From positions 1-56,287 of the forward strand of contig DIKW01000033.1 in the NCBI GenBank assembly GCA_002424705.1: a DNA stretch of 56,287 nt, given 5' to 3'. The translations under genes and the position numbers were made by a program. The first letter of the stretch is position 1, and the number at the start of each line of letters is the position of its first letter. Shown piece by piece: positions 1 through 11,027 of the stretch. The notes below the pieces were generated by a model. That model did not search any database. It saw nothing but the letters and a program-made list of their open reading frames with translations, and was not told where the DNA came from. This DNA comes from Geobacter sp. UBA5608. Lineage in GTDB: Bacteria; Desulfobacterota; Desulfuromonadia; Geobacterales; Pseudopelobacteraceae.

Positions 1-53
1 TTCTTCAGGGCGAGGTCAAATGGTTCGTTTTCCCGAATCTTTACTCCCGGCAT
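1..53 (-). CDS. rpsU: 30S ribosomal protein S21, N-terminal fragment
   Basis: The first 17 codons of a minus-strand gene run off the left edge. The translation begins MPGVKIRENEPFDLALK, which matches the conserved start of small-subunit protein S21. The ATG is at 51-53 and is preceded by a purine-rich GGAGGGAGGGATC ribosome binding site. S21 binds the 30S subunit and helps initiation. It lies downstream of hisE on the same strand but has its own strong promoter-like sequence, so it is probably transcribed separately. Only the N-terminus is visible; the identification rests on that motif. Confidence 0.85.
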   Translation of the reverse strand, partial: MPGVKIRENEPFDLALK

Positions 54-90
54 CCATGATCCCTCCCTCCATCGTAAGATACGAAACGCT

Positions 91-104
91 GACAGCTAGC
101 TGTC
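91..104. repeat. Perfect 14-bp palindrome in the rpsU 5' leader
   Basis: GACAGCTAGCTGTC is a perfect inverted repeat. It lies between the putative rpsU promoter (140-167) and the rpsU start (53), so it would be in the mRNA leader. It could be a protein operator or part of a small hairpin; the sequence does not decide this. Confidence 0.4.
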
Positions 105-139
105 GCGAATGCCAAGGCGTATTTTTTTGTGAGTTTCAC

Positions 140-167
140 ATACTAGCAGCAGTTGGCCAGATGTCAA
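140..167 (-). promoter_or_regulatory. Sigma-70-like promoter for rpsU
   Basis: On the minus strand a perfect -35 box TTGACA (162-167) is followed after 16 bases by TAGTAT (140-145, four of six matches to TATAAT). It points toward rpsU, about 90 bases upstream of its start, which gives a leader of roughly 80 bases. It sits just beyond the hisE stop codon. Confidence 0.6.
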
Positions 168-189
168 CCTAAATAAAAGTGCAGGTCGG

Positions 190-516
190 TCAGGCCGTAC
201 GGGAGGCCTTTTCCTCTATTCCAGAGGTGCCAAAGCGACGCTCAAGCTCCTTCCAGACGGCATTGGCCGGAACATCGCGGGCTGCCAGGAGCACCAGCAG
301 ATGGTAGCAGAGGTCGGCCGCTTCGTAGGTCAGCTCGTCGTCCGTGCCCCCCTTGCCGGCGATCACCGTCTCGGTGGCCTCTTCGCCCAGCTTCTTAAGA
401 ATCTTGTCGATTCCCTTGGTCAGTAGTGAGGCGGTGTAGGAGCTGTCGGGCGAGGCGTCCTTGCGGGACAGGATCACCTGGTACAGAACATCGAGAACGT
501 GCGGATCACGCATCAT
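190..516 (-). CDS. hisE: Phosphoribosyl-ATP pyrophosphatase HisE
   Basis: This 108-residue cytoplasmic enzyme performs step 2 of histidine synthesis, hydrolysing PR-ATP to PR-AMP and PPi. It shows the family signatures of the all-alpha MazG-like fold: an EEATET block around residues 44-49 with acidic metal ligands, and the helix YEAADLCYHLLVLL. It is a stand-alone HisE, not fused to HisI; hisI lies 50 kb away at 50836-51213. It follows hisF with one intervening base, so it is the last his gene of this operon. Two adjacent ATGs (516 and 513) are possible starts. Confidence 0.93.
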   Translation of the reverse strand: MMRDPHVLDVLYQVILSRKDASPDSSYTASLLTKGIDKILKKLGEEATETVIAGKGGTDDELTYEAADLCYHLLVLLAARDVPANAVWKELERRFGTSGIEEKASRTA

Positions 517-517
517 A

Positions 518-1282
518 TCAGACCATCCTGACCGGGACGCCGCGTCCCTTGAGATACTGTTTGGCCTCGCCCACGGTGTGGTGGCGGAAGTGGAAGATGG
601 AGGCGGCCAGGCAGGCCGAGGCGCCGGCCGTGGTGAAGCCGTCGTAGAGGTGCTCCAGGGTGCCCACCCCGCCGGAGGCGATCACCGGGATCGAGACCGC
701 ATTCACCACCGCCCGGGTCAGGGCCAGGTCGTAGCCGTCCTTGGTGCCGTCGCGGTCCATACTGGTCAACAGAATCTCACCGGCCCCAAAGCGCTCCATC
801 CGGGAGGCCCATTCAACCACATCGATACCGGTTGGCGTGCGACCGCCGTGGGTGTAGATCTCCCAGCGCTGCTCCCCCGGCACCTGGCGGGCATCAATCG
901 CCACCACCGTACACTGGGAGCCGAACCGTTCGGCCGCCTCCTGTACGAACTCGGGGCGCTGCACCGCGGTGGTGTTGATCGATACCTTGTCGGCCCCGGC
1001 GTTGAGCATGCGGCGGATATCTTCAACCACCCGGATACCGCCGCCGACCGTGAGCGGCATGAAGACCCGTTCGGCGGTGCGGCGCACCACATCCACCATG
1101 GTGTCGCGGCCGTCGCTGGAGGCGGTGATGTCCAGGAAGGTCAGCTCGTCGGCCCCTTGCAGGTCATAGGCTTCGGCAATCTCCACTGGGTCGCCGGCAT
1201 CACGCAATTCAAGGAACTGGACACCTTTGACCACCCGGCCACCGGTTACATCCAGACAGGGGATGATACGACGGGTCAGCAT
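518..1282 (-). CDS. hisF: Imidazole glycerol phosphate synthase cyclase subunit HisF
   Basis: This 254-residue TIM-barrel cyclase subunit pairs with HisH to make imidazole glycerol phosphate and AICAR from PRFAR and ammonia. The first catalytic Asp lies in PCLDVTGG near residue 11. The second lies in the [13 protein letters not shown] block near residue 130. Phosphate-binding glycines occur in VGGGIR and ASGGVG. Length is standard for the family. It overlaps the end of hisA by 7 bases, indicating translational coupling. Confidence 0.96.
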   Translation of the reverse strand: MLTRRIIPCLDVTGGRVVKGVQFLELRDAGDPVEIAEAYDLQGADELTFLDITASSDGRDTMVDVVRRTAERVFMPLTVGGGIRVVEDIRRMLNAGADKVSINTTAVQRPEFVQEAAERFGSQCTVVAIDARQVPGEQRWEIYTHGGRTPTGIDVVEWASRMERFGAGEILLTSMDRDGTKDGYDLALTRAVVNAVSIPVIASGGVGTLEHLYDGFTTAGASACLAASIFHFRHHTVGEAKQYLKGRGVPVRMV

Positions 1283-2013
1283 TGGAGGCCCCGTTTGGTG
1301 AGGGCGATCGCCTCGGCCAGGTCGATGGCGCCGGTGTAGATCGCCTTACCGGTAATGGCCCCGGTCACACCGCTCGTCTCGATGGCCATCAGGTTCTCGA
1401 TATCCTTGAGCGAGGAGACCCCGCCGGAGGCGATTACCGGGATCGAGATCGCTTCAGCCAATGATTTGGTGGCCTCGAGGTTGGGGCCGCCCATCATGCC
1501 GTCGCGGCTGATGTCGGTGTAGATGATGGCCGAAACGCCGCAGTCCTCGAACTTTTTAGCCAGATCAACCGCGGTGATGTCGGTCAGTTCGGCCCAACCC
1601 TGCACCGCCACCATACCGTTTTTAGCATCGATCCCCACCACGATCTGGCCGGGAAACTGCTGGCAGGCCTCGATCACCAGCGCGGGGTTACGCTGGGCGG
1701 CAGTGCCGATGATCACCCGTGACAGTCCTAGCGCGAGATAGGCCTCGATGGTAGCGATATCGCGAATACCGCCCCCCAGTTGGGCGGGGATAGTGATGGC
1801 CCGCAGAATTTCCTCGATGGCGGCCTTGTTTTTCGGCTGGCCGGCAAAGGCGCCATCCAGGTCCACCAGGTGCAGCAGCTCGGCGCCGGCCTGCTGCCAC
1901 GTGAGGGCCTGCTCGGCCGGGGTGTCGGAAAAGACGGTGTCGCGGTGCATCTCACCCTGCTCCAGGCGGACGCATTTGCCCTCTTTGAGGTCAATGGCGG
2001 GTATGACGATCAT
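1276..2013 (-). CDS. hisA: ProFAR isomerase HisA
   Basis: This 245-residue protein isomerises ProFAR to PRFAR, step 4 of histidine synthesis. It has the HisA/HisF half-barrel duplication, with the catalytic Asp in [14 protein letters not shown] (about residue 8) and a second Asp in [14 protein letters not shown]. The GGGIR and ASGGVSS phosphate-binding loops are present. It starts one base after the hisH stop and overlaps hisF at its end, so hisH-hisA-hisF-hisE form one unit. Confidence 0.96.
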   Translation of the reverse strand: MIVIPAIDLKEGKCVRLEQGEMHRDTVFSDTPAEQALTWQQAGAELLHLVDLDGAFAGQPKNKAAIEEILRAITIPAQLGGGIRDIATIEAYLALGLSRVIIGTAAQRNPALVIEACQQFPGQIVVGIDAKNGMVAVQGWAELTDITAVDLAKKFEDCGVSAIIYTDISRDGMMGGPNLEATKSLAEAISIPVIASGGVSSLKDIENLMAIETSGVTGAITGKAIYTGAIDLAEAIALTKRGLQC

Positions 2014-2014
2014 G

Positions 2015-2641
2015 CTAGCCTTTCATCTCGGCAAAATTGTTCAGCATCTGCAGGCCAATGGCCTGGGATTTTTCGGGGTGGAACTGGGTGGCCACCAGGT
2101 TGTCCTTGCGGATGGCAGCGCAGAACTCCAGGCCGTAGTTGCAGGTTGCCGCCACCACCGCCGCATCGTCCGGTTTGACATAATAGGAGTGGACGAAGTA
2201 GACGTTGCTCTGGTCGATTATGCCGTTAAACAGCGGCGACGGCGCCTTTAGACTGATCTGGTTCCAGCCCACGTGGGGCACCGGCAGTTTCTCGCCAGAC
2301 TCAGTCATCCCTTCGGGAAAGCGGACTACTCGACCGGGGATGACCCCCAACCCCTGGTGCAGGCCGAATTCTTCGCTTTCGGAAAACAGCAGCTGCAGGC
2401 CCAGGCAGATCCCCAGAAAGGGGCGACCCTCGGCGATGACCTTCAGGATCGGCTCCACAAAGCCGCCCTGTTCAAGGTTGCGGATGCAGTCGCGGAAGGC
2501 GCCCACGCCGGGCAGCACAACCCGCTCGGCCTGCAATACCTGCTGGGGATCGCTGGTGACCTGTGCCTCAAAGCCAACCCGCTCGAACGCCTTCTGAACC
2601 GAGCGCAGGTTGCCCATGCCGTAGTCGATGATGGCGATCAT
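2015..2641 (-). CDS. hisH: Imidazole glycerol phosphate synthase glutaminase subunit HisH
   Basis: This 208-residue class I glutamine amidotransferase supplies ammonia to HisF. The nucleophile Cys is in the elbow [10 protein letters not shown], and the His-Glu pair is in the HPEKSQ motif near the C-terminus. The N-terminal [15 protein letters not shown] is typical. Its start codon overlaps the stop of the upstream chemoreceptor gene (ATGA, 2638-2641). In many relatives hisB stands at this position, so the coupling to a chemoreceptor is unusual. Confidence 0.96.
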   Translation of the reverse strand: MIAIIDYGMGNLRSVQKAFERVGFEAQVTSDPQQVLQAERVVLPGVGAFRDCIRNLEQGGFVEPILKVIAEGRPFLGICLGLQLLFSESEEFGLHQGLGVIPGRVVRFPEGMTESGEKLPVPHVGWNQISLKAPSPLFNGIIDQSNVYFVHSYYVKPDDAAVVAATCNYGLEFCAAIRKDNLVATQFHPEKSQAIGLQMLNNFAEMKG

Positions 2642-4194
2642 TTGATGCCGTTCTTTTTAAGGTGCGGCGCGTAGCGCATGTCGGTGCCCTTGATATGCTT
2701 GATCAGCCAATCCTGCAGGAACTCGATCACGCTCTGGGTCAGCACCGCCTCGCCGCTGTTGAACTTGCCCTGCAGGCCAAGCACCTGCTCCACCAGCCGG
2801 GCATGCTCCTGCTTGTGGCTGGCCTCCTCCGGATAGCCGGTGCTGCGGAAGGCCTGCTCCTCGTGCCCGAAGTGGGAGCCGGTATACTCGATCAGGCGGG
2901 CCAGGATCTGTCCGATGGCCTCTTTGGTCCGTTTTTGCTGCATGGCGTCGTGCAGGTCGTTGACCATGTCGAACAGTTTGCGGTGCTGGCCGTCGATGCT
3001 GGCGATGCCGGTCTCGAAGCTGTTGTCCCAGGTCAGCGCCTTTGCCAGCCGGAAGTGGCCCACCAGCTTATGCAGCTCATCCACCTGTTGTTCCAGCTTG
3101 CGGGTAGCCTCGGTGGTGCTGCGGGAACTTTGTACGTTGCGGTCCACCACATCGGTGATCATCTGAATGTTGTTGGTGATCTCGTGGGTGGTGGCGGTCT
3201 GCTCTTCGGCGGCCGTGGCGATCTGGCTGACTTGCAGAGCCAGTTCATTGATCTTGTTGAGGATATCTTCAAGCGCTGAGCCGGAGCGGGCGGTCTCATC
3301 GGTGCCCCTTTTTACCTGCTCCACCCCTTCACCCATCGAGCCGACCGCCAATTGGGTCTCGGTCTGGATGGTCTTGATCATGCCGCCGATCTCACGGGTG
3401 GCCTTTGCGGTCCGCTCGGCCAGGGCGCGCACCTCGTCGGCCACCACGGCAAAACCGCGCCCCATCTCACCGGCCCGGGCCGCCTCGATGGCGGCGTTTA
3501 AGGCCAGCAGGTTGGTCTGGTCGGCGATATCCTCGATGGTGCCGGCAATGGCGCCGATCTGGTCGGAGCGTTGTCCCAGGCTTTCCACGGTGTGGGAGGA
3601 CTCAACCACCCGTTGGGCGATATTTTCCATTACCTGCGCACTGGAACGGACGATCTGCGCGCCGGCCGTGGTCTGCTCGGTGGCTGCCTGGGCATTCTCG
3701 GCAGCATACAGGCAGTTGCGGGCGATGTCGGCCGAGGTGGCGGCCATCTCCTCGCTGGCGGTGGCAATGGTGCCGGCCTGCTGCGCCACATCCTCGGCGG
3801 CCTCTACCATGGCGCTGGTGGTGTCGCTGACCATGGTCACCGAGTCCCGCACCAGATCAGCCACTGAAAAAAACTGGCGCATGGCCTTGTTCATGTCGCT
3901 CATCATTGTGTTGAAGGCGGCTGCCAAACGGCCGATCTCGCCGAAACCGCTGGTGGCCACCCGTACCGACAGGTCGCCCTGAGCGGCCTTTTCCATCGCC
4001 TCCACGATCCCGCTGAGCGGTTTGAAGGCCTGCTGGCACAGGTACCAGAGGACGGCTGAGGATCCAATCAGCAGCACCAGGCCGATCAGCAGGGCGTTCA
4101 ACAGGCTGCCGGTCTTGTTCAGCAGGGTCAGTACCAGCACGGCCAGGATAACGATGACGGCGTTTCCTGCAATGATGCGGCGTGTAAAGGACAT
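2638..4194 (-). CDS. Methyl-accepting chemotaxis protein with C-terminal bacteriohemerythrin domain
   Basis: This 518-residue inner-membrane chemoreceptor has two N-terminal membrane helices (about residues 8-28 and 32-53) with almost no periplasmic loop. They are followed by a HAMP-like region and a long MCP coiled coil. The signalling tip carries the canonical [20 protein letters not shown] core. The last 130 residues are a bacteriohemerythrin domain with the diiron ligand pattern [25 protein letters not shown] and LIKHIKGTD. Such fusions are known to bind O2 in the cytoplasm, so an O2- or redox-taxis role is inferred. Its 3' end overlaps hisH by 4 bases, and glyS lies 37 bases upstream on the same strand. 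Confidence 0.92.
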   Translation of the reverse strand: MSFTRRIIAGNAVIVILAVLVLTLLNKTGSLLNALLIGLVLLIGSSAVLWYLCQQAFKPLSGIVEAMEKAAQGDLSVRVATSGFGEIGRLAAAFNTMMSDMNKAMRQFFSVADLVRDSVTMVSDTTSAMVEAAEDVAQQAGTIATASEEMAATSADIARNCLYAAENAQAATEQTTAGAQIVRSSAQVMENIAQRVVESSHTVESLGQRSDQIGAIAGTIEDIADQTNLLALNAAIEAARAGEMGRGFAVVADEVRALAERTAKATREIGGMIKTIQTETQLAVGSMGEGVEQVKRGTDETARSGSALEDILNKINELALQVSQIATAAEEQTATTHEITNNIQMITDVVDRNVQSSRSTTEATRKLEQQVDELHKLVGHFRLAKALTWDNSFETGIASIDGQHRKLFDMVNDLHDAMQQKRTKEAIGQILARLIEYTGSHFGHEEQAFRSTGYPEEASHKQEHARLVEQVLGLQGKFNSGEAVLTQSVIEFLQDWLIKHIKGTDMRYAPHLKKNGIK

Positions 4195-4231
4195 GGTCTA
4201 TTCTCCTCAGTCGCGTGGGTTGCTGTGTCGT

Positions 4232-6295
4232 TTACCCCGAAAGTTTCGCAAAGTCGGCGATCCGGCCGAAAAGGCGGCTGATGGCGGTCAACAGTGCCAA
4301 GCGGTTGGTACGTATTTTTTCGTCTTCGGCCATGACCATCACTGCATCAAAGAAGCCATCTACCGCCCACTTGACGGCGGCAATCTCGGCCAACGCTTCA
4401 AGATAGGCCTGCCGGGCGGTTTCCGCCTCGGCCTTGACCTTGGCTTCCTGGAATGCCTTATACAGGGTGTGCTCAGCCTCGTCCTGGAACAATGAGGGTT
4501 CCACCGGCGCGTCAACACCGTCCTTAACGATGTTGCAGACCCGCTTGAAGGCGGCGGTCAGGGCTTGGTAGTCCTCCCGCTGCCGGAAGGCGGCCAGGGC
4601 CGTGACCCGTGCGGCTACATCGGCCAGATCGTCAAAGCCGGCCGTAATGGCGGCCTCCACCACATCGGTCGGGTGGTCGTTGGCCAGCAGGTTCACCAAG
4701 CGGCCGCGGAAAAAGTCCAGCACATCTTTTTGTACCTCGGCCTGGGGACGGTTCAATTTGGCCGACAGCTGGTTCAGGGCGTTGTCTACCAACGTCTCCA
4801 GCGAGAGCCGGTAGCCCTTGTCAACGATGATGCTGATGATGCCGATGGTGGCCCGTCGCAGGGCATAGGGGTCGGCGGCGCCGGTGGGGATCAGGCCTAC
4901 CCCGAAGCAGCCGCAGATCGTGTCCAGTTTGTCGGCCAGCGAGACAAAGGCCCCGGCATCGGAGGCCGGCAGCTCCCCGCCGGCCTGGGTGGGCAGGTAG
5001 TGCTCGGCAATGGCCTGGGCCACGGCCGGCTCTTCGCCGTCGTGCAGCGCATATTCGCGGCCCATGATCCCCTGCACCTCAGGGAACTCACCCACCATGC
5101 CGGAGACCAGATCGGCCTTGCAGAGCAGGGCAGCCCGGCTGGCCTGGGACTTGACGCTGGGATTGAGCTGTTCGGCCAAAAGTTCGGCCAGTGCCCTGAA
5201 GCGTTCCATCTTTTCAAAGGAGGTGCCCAGCTTCTGTTGGTAGACCACGTTTTTCAGGCCCTCAATCCTGCTGGCCAGGGTCACCTTGCGGTCTTCGTCA
5301 AAGAAGAAGCGGGCGTCTGACAGGCGGGCCCGCAAAACTCTTTCATTCCCCTTCACCACCACGTTCGGGTCTTCGGCCAGCGTGTTCGGTACGGTGATGA
5401 AGTAGGGCAGCAGCTTGCCGGCCTCGTCCACCACCGAGAAATAGCGCTGGTGGGAACGCATCGAGGTGATCAGCACCTCCTTGGGCACCACCAGAAACTC
5501 GGCCGGGATGGAGCCGACAATGGCGCTGGGGTACTCCACCAGGAAGGTAACCTCATCCAAGAGCGCCTCATCCGGTAGCAGGTGGCCGCCGGTGGTCTTG
5601 GCCACCCGGTGGATCTCCTTGCGAATGATCTCCTGGCGGCGCTCAGGGTCTACGATCACAAAGTGGCGTTCACACTCTTCCAGATAATGGCTGAAATCCC
5701 GCACCGGGAAGGTCTGGTTGGCCATGAAGCGGTGGCCGCGAGAGACGTTGCCGCTGCTGATCGGCCCAAACGAAAAGGGGATCACACTGCCGTCGAACAG
5801 AGCCACCATCCAGTGGACCGGCCGGGCAAAGCGGATATCCAGATCTGCCCAGCGCATCGATTTTTTGAACGGTATGGCCGCCACCAGTTTCGGCAGCAGC
5901 TCGGCCAGCAGTTCGTGGGTGGGGCGTCCCCGTTCCTGTTTGGTCACCGAGAGGTACTCGCCCTTGTCGGTCTCCACGATCGTGAGTTCGCTGACTGACA
6001 CGCCGTGCCCCTTGGCAAAGCCCTCGGCTGCCTTGGTGGGGCTGCCGTCCGGGGTAAAGGCGGCCTTTTTCGACGGCCCCATGGCGGTGATCTCCGCGTC
6101 GGGCTGCATCGTCGGCAGTCCCTGTACCACCAGGGTCAGACGGCGCGGGGTGCCGACGGTCTTGATCAGGCTATAGTCAAGGCGGGCAGCGGCCAATTCC
6201 TTGGCGATCATCTCCTCCATAGCGGCCAGCGCCTTAGGCACAAACCCGGCCGGAATCTCCTCGGCCCCGATCTCAAGCAACAGTTCCTTAGCCAT
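4232..6295 (-). CDS. glyS: Glycyl-tRNA synthetase beta subunit
   Basis: This 687-residue beta subunit belongs to the bacterial alpha2-beta2 GlyRS, which charges tRNA-Gly. The N-terminus MAKELLLEIGAEEIPAGF is diagnostic. The central HD-like region (CKADLVSGMVGEFPEVQG) and the C-terminal anticodon-binding part (ALLTAISRLFGRIADFAKL) match the family, as does the length. It starts 3 bases after the glyQ stop, so the subunits are co-translated. Confidence 0.97.
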   Translation of the reverse strand: MAKELLLEIGAEEIPAGFVPKALAAMEEMIAKELAAARLDYSLIKTVGTPRRLTLVVQGLPTMQPDAEITAMGPSKKAAFTPDGSPTKAAEGFAKGHGVSVSELTIVETDKGEYLSVTKQERGRPTHELLAELLPKLVAAIPFKKSMRWADLDIRFARPVHWMVALFDGSVIPFSFGPISSGNVSRGHRFMANQTFPVRDFSHYLEECERHFVIVDPERRQEIIRKEIHRVAKTTGGHLLPDEALLDEVTFLVEYPSAIVGSIPAEFLVVPKEVLITSMRSHQRYFSVVDEAGKLLPYFITVPNTLAEDPNVVVKGNERVLRARLSDARFFFDEDRKVTLASRIEGLKNVVYQQKLGTSFEKMERFRALAELLAEQLNPSVKSQASRAALLCKADLVSGMVGEFPEVQGIMGREYALHDGEEPAVAQAIAEHYLPTQAGGELPASDAGAFVSLADKLDTICGCFGVGLIPTGAADPYALRRATIGIISIIVDKGYRLSLETLVDNALNQLSAKLNRPQAEVQKDVLDFFRGRLVNLLANDHPTDVVEAAITAGFDDLADVAARVTALAAFRQREDYQALTAAFKRVCNIVKDGVDAPVEPSLFQDEAEHTLYKAFQEAKVKAEAETARQAYLEALAEIAAVKWAVDGFFDAVMVMAEDEKIRTNRLALLTAISRLFGRIADFAKLSG

Positions 6296-6298
6296 CTG

Positions 6299-7174
<876 letters not shown>

Positions 7175-7276
7175 GGTGTACCTCCGTGCTGGTAAAATCA
7201 AAAAGTTAGAAAGAATAACAGGGGATATGGCAGATGGTCAAGAGTGCAACGCTGTGGCCGGCCTGTGCTGCAGTTT

Positions 7277-8194
7277 TTAGGGCGGGCAGTTGGCGCACAT
7301 CGATTTGAACAGGTTGGTGCTGAGATAACGGTCGCCCCGGTCAGGGATGATTACCACGAGGGTCCCCTCGCTCAGCTCCTGGGCCAACCGGAAGGCGCCG
7401 GCCATGGCGGCGCCGCCGGACATGCCGCAGAAGATCCCTTCGTGTGCCGCCAGCTGGCGGGCGGTTTCAAAGGCGGTCTCGTCATCGATCACGATCTTGC
7501 GGTGCAGGTTTTCTTCGTGATAGATGGCCGGCACGATCGCCTCGCGCATGTTTTTCAGGCCCTGGATGGCATGGCCCAGGTTCGGCTCGATACCGACCAC
7601 CTGGGCAGCCGGGGCCAGTTTTTTCAGGCAGGCGGAGGTGCCCATCAGGGTGCCGCCGGTGCCCATGCCGGCCACCAGATGGGTCAATGTTCCTGCAGTC
7701 TGTGCCACGATCTCCGGTCCGGTGGTCAACTCATGGGCCAGGGGGTTGTTGGGATTGTCGTACTGGTTTGGCATGTAATAGCGCCCCGGATCTTCGTTGT
7801 AAATCTTGTGGGCCAGCCGGATGGCGCCATCGGTCTTCTCACAGCCGGGAGAGAGCAGTATCTCGGCGCCGTATGCCTCCAGGATACTGCGGCGCTCCTG
7901 GCTGACGCAGGCCGGCATGGCCAGCTTGATCCGGTAGCCCCGGGCCGAGGCGATCATGGCCAGGGCGATGCCGGTATTGCCCGAGGTCGGCTCCAGGATC
8001 ACCTTGTCCCGGGTCAGTTCACCGGATGCCTCGGCCGCCAGGATCATCTGGCGGGCCGGACGGTCCTTGACCGAACCGCCAGGGTTGTTGCCTTCCAGTT
8101 TTGCCAGGATGGTGACCTTGGGATTAGGGTTGCTGCTGCTGATGGTGACCAGTGGGGTGTTGCCGATGGCATTCAGGAGAGACTGTCCGAGCAC
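7277..8194 (-). CDS. cysM: Cysteine synthase, CysM-type
   Basis: This 305-residue PLP enzyme makes cysteine from O-acetylserine and a sulfur donor. The Schiff-base Lys is in NNPGGSVKDRPA (about residue 43), the substrate loop is TSGNTGIALA, and the phosphate-cup loop is GMGTGGT. The length and the SVKDRPA block resemble CysM (cysteine synthase B) more than CysK. The start is a GTG at 8192-8194 with only a modest ribosome binding site. A C-terminal CANC pair is visible but unexplained. It is probably its own transcript, convergent with nothing and divergent from rho. Confidence 0.88.
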   Translation of the reverse strand: MLGQSLLNAIGNTPLVTISSSNPNPKVTILAKLEGNNPGGSVKDRPARQMILAAEASGELTRDKVILEPTSGNTGIALAMIASARGYRIKLAMPACVSQERRSILEAYGAEILLSPGCEKTDGAIRLAHKIYNEDPGRYYMPNQYDNPNNPLAHELTTGPEIVAQTAGTLTHLVAGMGTGGTLMGTSACLKKLAPAAQVVGIEPNLGHAIQGLKNMREAIVPAIYHEENLHRKIVIDDETAFETARQLAAHEGIFCGMSGGAAMAGAFRLAQELSEGTLVVIIPDRGDRYLSTNLFKSMCANCPP

Positions 8195-8585
8195 GGATGA
8201 TACCTGCCTTGTAAATGGGCTATTGGCCGCTGTTTGCGGCAGTTCCCTTTATAGCTGTTCATACTGGGGGGGTCAAGGAGTTATCGGGTTAACGGCTTGT
8301 TGTTGCATCACTTTCCTGTTGACAGCGCTCCCCGGTTTGTGTTTTAGGTTGAATGCATGTAGATGATGTTACCGTCCACCCCGGCCTTCATTCCACTGTT
8401 ACATTCCCAGTTAGACATCCGTGATTACTGTTAGATGCTTGATCTTTCACTGTGCTTAGCACACAGACACACGATCTGGAAAAAAGACCTCCGGGTGCTT
8501 CCGGCAGGTGTGAAATCTGGTCTTCGATCTGATTTCCGGCTGCCCATGTCCCCATTCTAATCCCACCAGTAGGAGAAGCCTTGCC
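8195..8585 (+). promoter_or_regulatory. cysM-rho divergent region with long rho leader
   Basis: These 391 bases separate cysM (minus) from rho (plus) and hold no convincing ORF. A TTGACA -35 box at 8319-8324 faces rho, with a poor -10 (TTTTAG) 17 bases on, which would give a leader of about 230 bases. From about 8375 to 8460 the leader is C/U-rich and poor in G, as expected for a Rho loading site. CTGTGC and GCACACAG around 8451-8466 can form a small hairpin. Rho autoregulation in the leader is known in E. coli; here it is inference. Confidence 0.4.
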
Positions 8586-9833
<1,248 letters not shown>

Positions 9834-9931
9834 CAAGAAAAAGCTTGAATTTTTTTGCTGATATCCGATAGAGTGAACTTTCGCCACAACACAGCTTTAT
9901 AGAGACGAGCTGAAAAAGAGGAGGAGCAGCA

Positions 9932-10132
9932 ATGAAAGAAGGAATTCACCCCGCTTACGCCGAGATCACCGTGAAATGCGCCTGTGGTCACAGCTTCCAG
10001 ACCCGTTCCACCCGTAAAGAGATCTTTACTGAAATCTGCTCCGCCTGCCACCCCTTCTTCACCGGCAAGCAGAAGCTGGTGGATACCGCCGGTCGCGTCG
10101 AGCGGTTCAAGAAGCGTTACGGCCAGGCCTAA
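9932..10132 (+). CDS. rpmE: 50S ribosomal protein L31, zinc-binding form
   Basis: This 66-residue large-subunit protein has four Cys (C-A-C near residue 16-18 and C-SA-C near 37-40), the C+ zinc-binding form of L31. It begins [16 protein letters not shown] and has the [18 protein letters not shown] block. A strong ribosome binding site (GAGGAGCAGCA) precedes it. The rho-rpmE order is common in bacteria. A terminator hairpin follows at 10153-10187. Confidence 0.96.
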   Translation: MKEGIHPAYAEITVKCACGHSFQTRSTRKEIFTEICSACHPFFTGKQKLVDTAGRVERFKKRYGQA

Positions 10133-10152
10133 CGTCCACGTGTAGGGTATTG

Positions 10153-10187
10153 AGGGGGGTGCTCCGTACAGGTGCAGCCCCCTTTTT
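10153..10187 (+). terminator. Intrinsic terminator after rpmE
   Basis: An inverted repeat, GGGGGGTGC with GCAGCCCCC, encloses a short loop and is followed by five T. It begins about 20 bases after the rpmE stop. Confidence 0.75.
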
Positions 10188-10194
10188 GCATCCA

Positions 10195-10320
10195 AGCCAA
10201 TTCCAACTCATGGCGTTCTCCGCGTTGGCTTCGTTATCGGCTCCTCAACGTACTGCCACAGTACGTCTGCGTCGCCTCTGCCTCGCCGTCTTGATAGCAT
10301 CCTTGATTTGAAATCGGCAC
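10195..10320. repeat. Imperfect palindromic intergenic repeat, copy 1
   Basis: This is a non-coding element between rpmE and thyX. Its centre is CGTACTG-CCA-CAGTACG, followed by TCTGCG. The outer ends are also complementary: CCAATTCCAACTCATGG against the reverse complement of 10302-10318, about 13 of 17 positions. The left half carries GCGTTGGCTTCGTT and CTCAACGTAC, shared with the copy at 14418-14540. It is not a known insertion sequence and has no ORF. In RNA it would fold into one long interrupted stem. Confidence 0.6.
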
Positions 10321-10334
10321 GATGTGGGGATTGT

Positions 10335-11027
10335 ATGAACATCGAACTGTTGCAATACACCGCTGATCCGGAACGGACCGTGGCCCTGGCGGCCAGGCTC
10401 TGCTACTCGCCGGCCGACCTGGAAGAGTTGCGGACCAGGATTGACAGTGGCGACTGCGCGGCTTTTATCGACAAGATCATGTCGCTGGGACACCACTCGG
10501 TGCTGGAACACGCCTCCTTCACCTTCGGCATCGAGGGGATCTCGCGGGTCACCAGTCACCAGCTGGTCAGGCACCGGGTGGCCTCCTATTCCCAGCAGTC
10601 GCAGCGTTACGTCTCCCACGTCGAGCGCTTTGCCGCCGTGTTGCCGCCGGCCGTGGCGGCCGATGACGAGGCCAAACGGATCTTCGAGTTCACCACCGGG
10701 GTGGTGCACCAGGCCTACAAGCAGCTGGTGGAGATGGGGATTGCGCCTGAAGATGCCCGCTACCTATTGCCCAATGCCACCGAGACCAAGATCATCATGA
10801 CCATGAACGCCCGCGAGCTGCTGCACTTCTTTCGGCTGCGCTGCTGTGAGCGAGCACAGTGGGAGATCCGCTCCATGGCGGTGGGGATGCTCAAGCTGGT
10901 CAAGCAGATCGCCCCGACCATCTTCCGTGACGCCGGCCCCGGCTGTGTGCCCGGTCCCTGCCCGGAGGGTGAGTTCTGTTGCGGCCGTACGGCCGAGGTT
11001 CGTAAGCAGTTCAGGAGTCTGACCTAA
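10335..11027 (+). CDS. thyX: Flavin-dependent thymidylate synthase ThyX
   Basis: This 230-residue FAD enzyme makes dTMP from dUMP using CH2H4folate and NADPH. It contains the ThyX motif in the form RHRVASYSQQSQRYV (about residues 77-91), a variant of the RHRxxS...SxR signature. The LRCCERAQWEIR block further on is also typical. I chose ATG 10335 (MNIELLQYTADPERTVALAA) with GGGGA just upstream, not the TTG at 10308. It directly abuts the DUF1385 gene, so it heads the thyX-DUF1385-prfA-prmC-hpt run. Confidence 0.95.
   Translation: MNIELLQYTADPERTVALAARLCYSPADLEELRTRIDSGDCAAFIDKIMSLGHHSVLEHASFTFGIEGISRVTSHQLVRHRVASYSQQSQRYVSHVERFAAVLPPAVAADDEAKRIFEFTTGVVHQAYKQLVEMGIAPEDARYLLPNATETKIIMTMNARELLHFFRLRCCERAQWEIRSMAVGMLKLVKQIAPTIFRDAGPGCVPGPCPEGEFCCGRTAEVRKQFRSLT

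Noticed and set aside
461..1339. 292-codon plus-strand ORF across hisF
   Set aside because: It is antisense to a clearly conserved hisF and hisE and has no ribosome binding site or family match. Similar long antisense ORFs across other genes (for example 3167-3982, 19722-20891, 23592-25001, 45521-47119) were rejected for the same reason.
7175..7276. T-box leader for glyQS
   Set aside because: The gap to cysM is only 102 bases and shows no T-box consensus or specifier hairpin.
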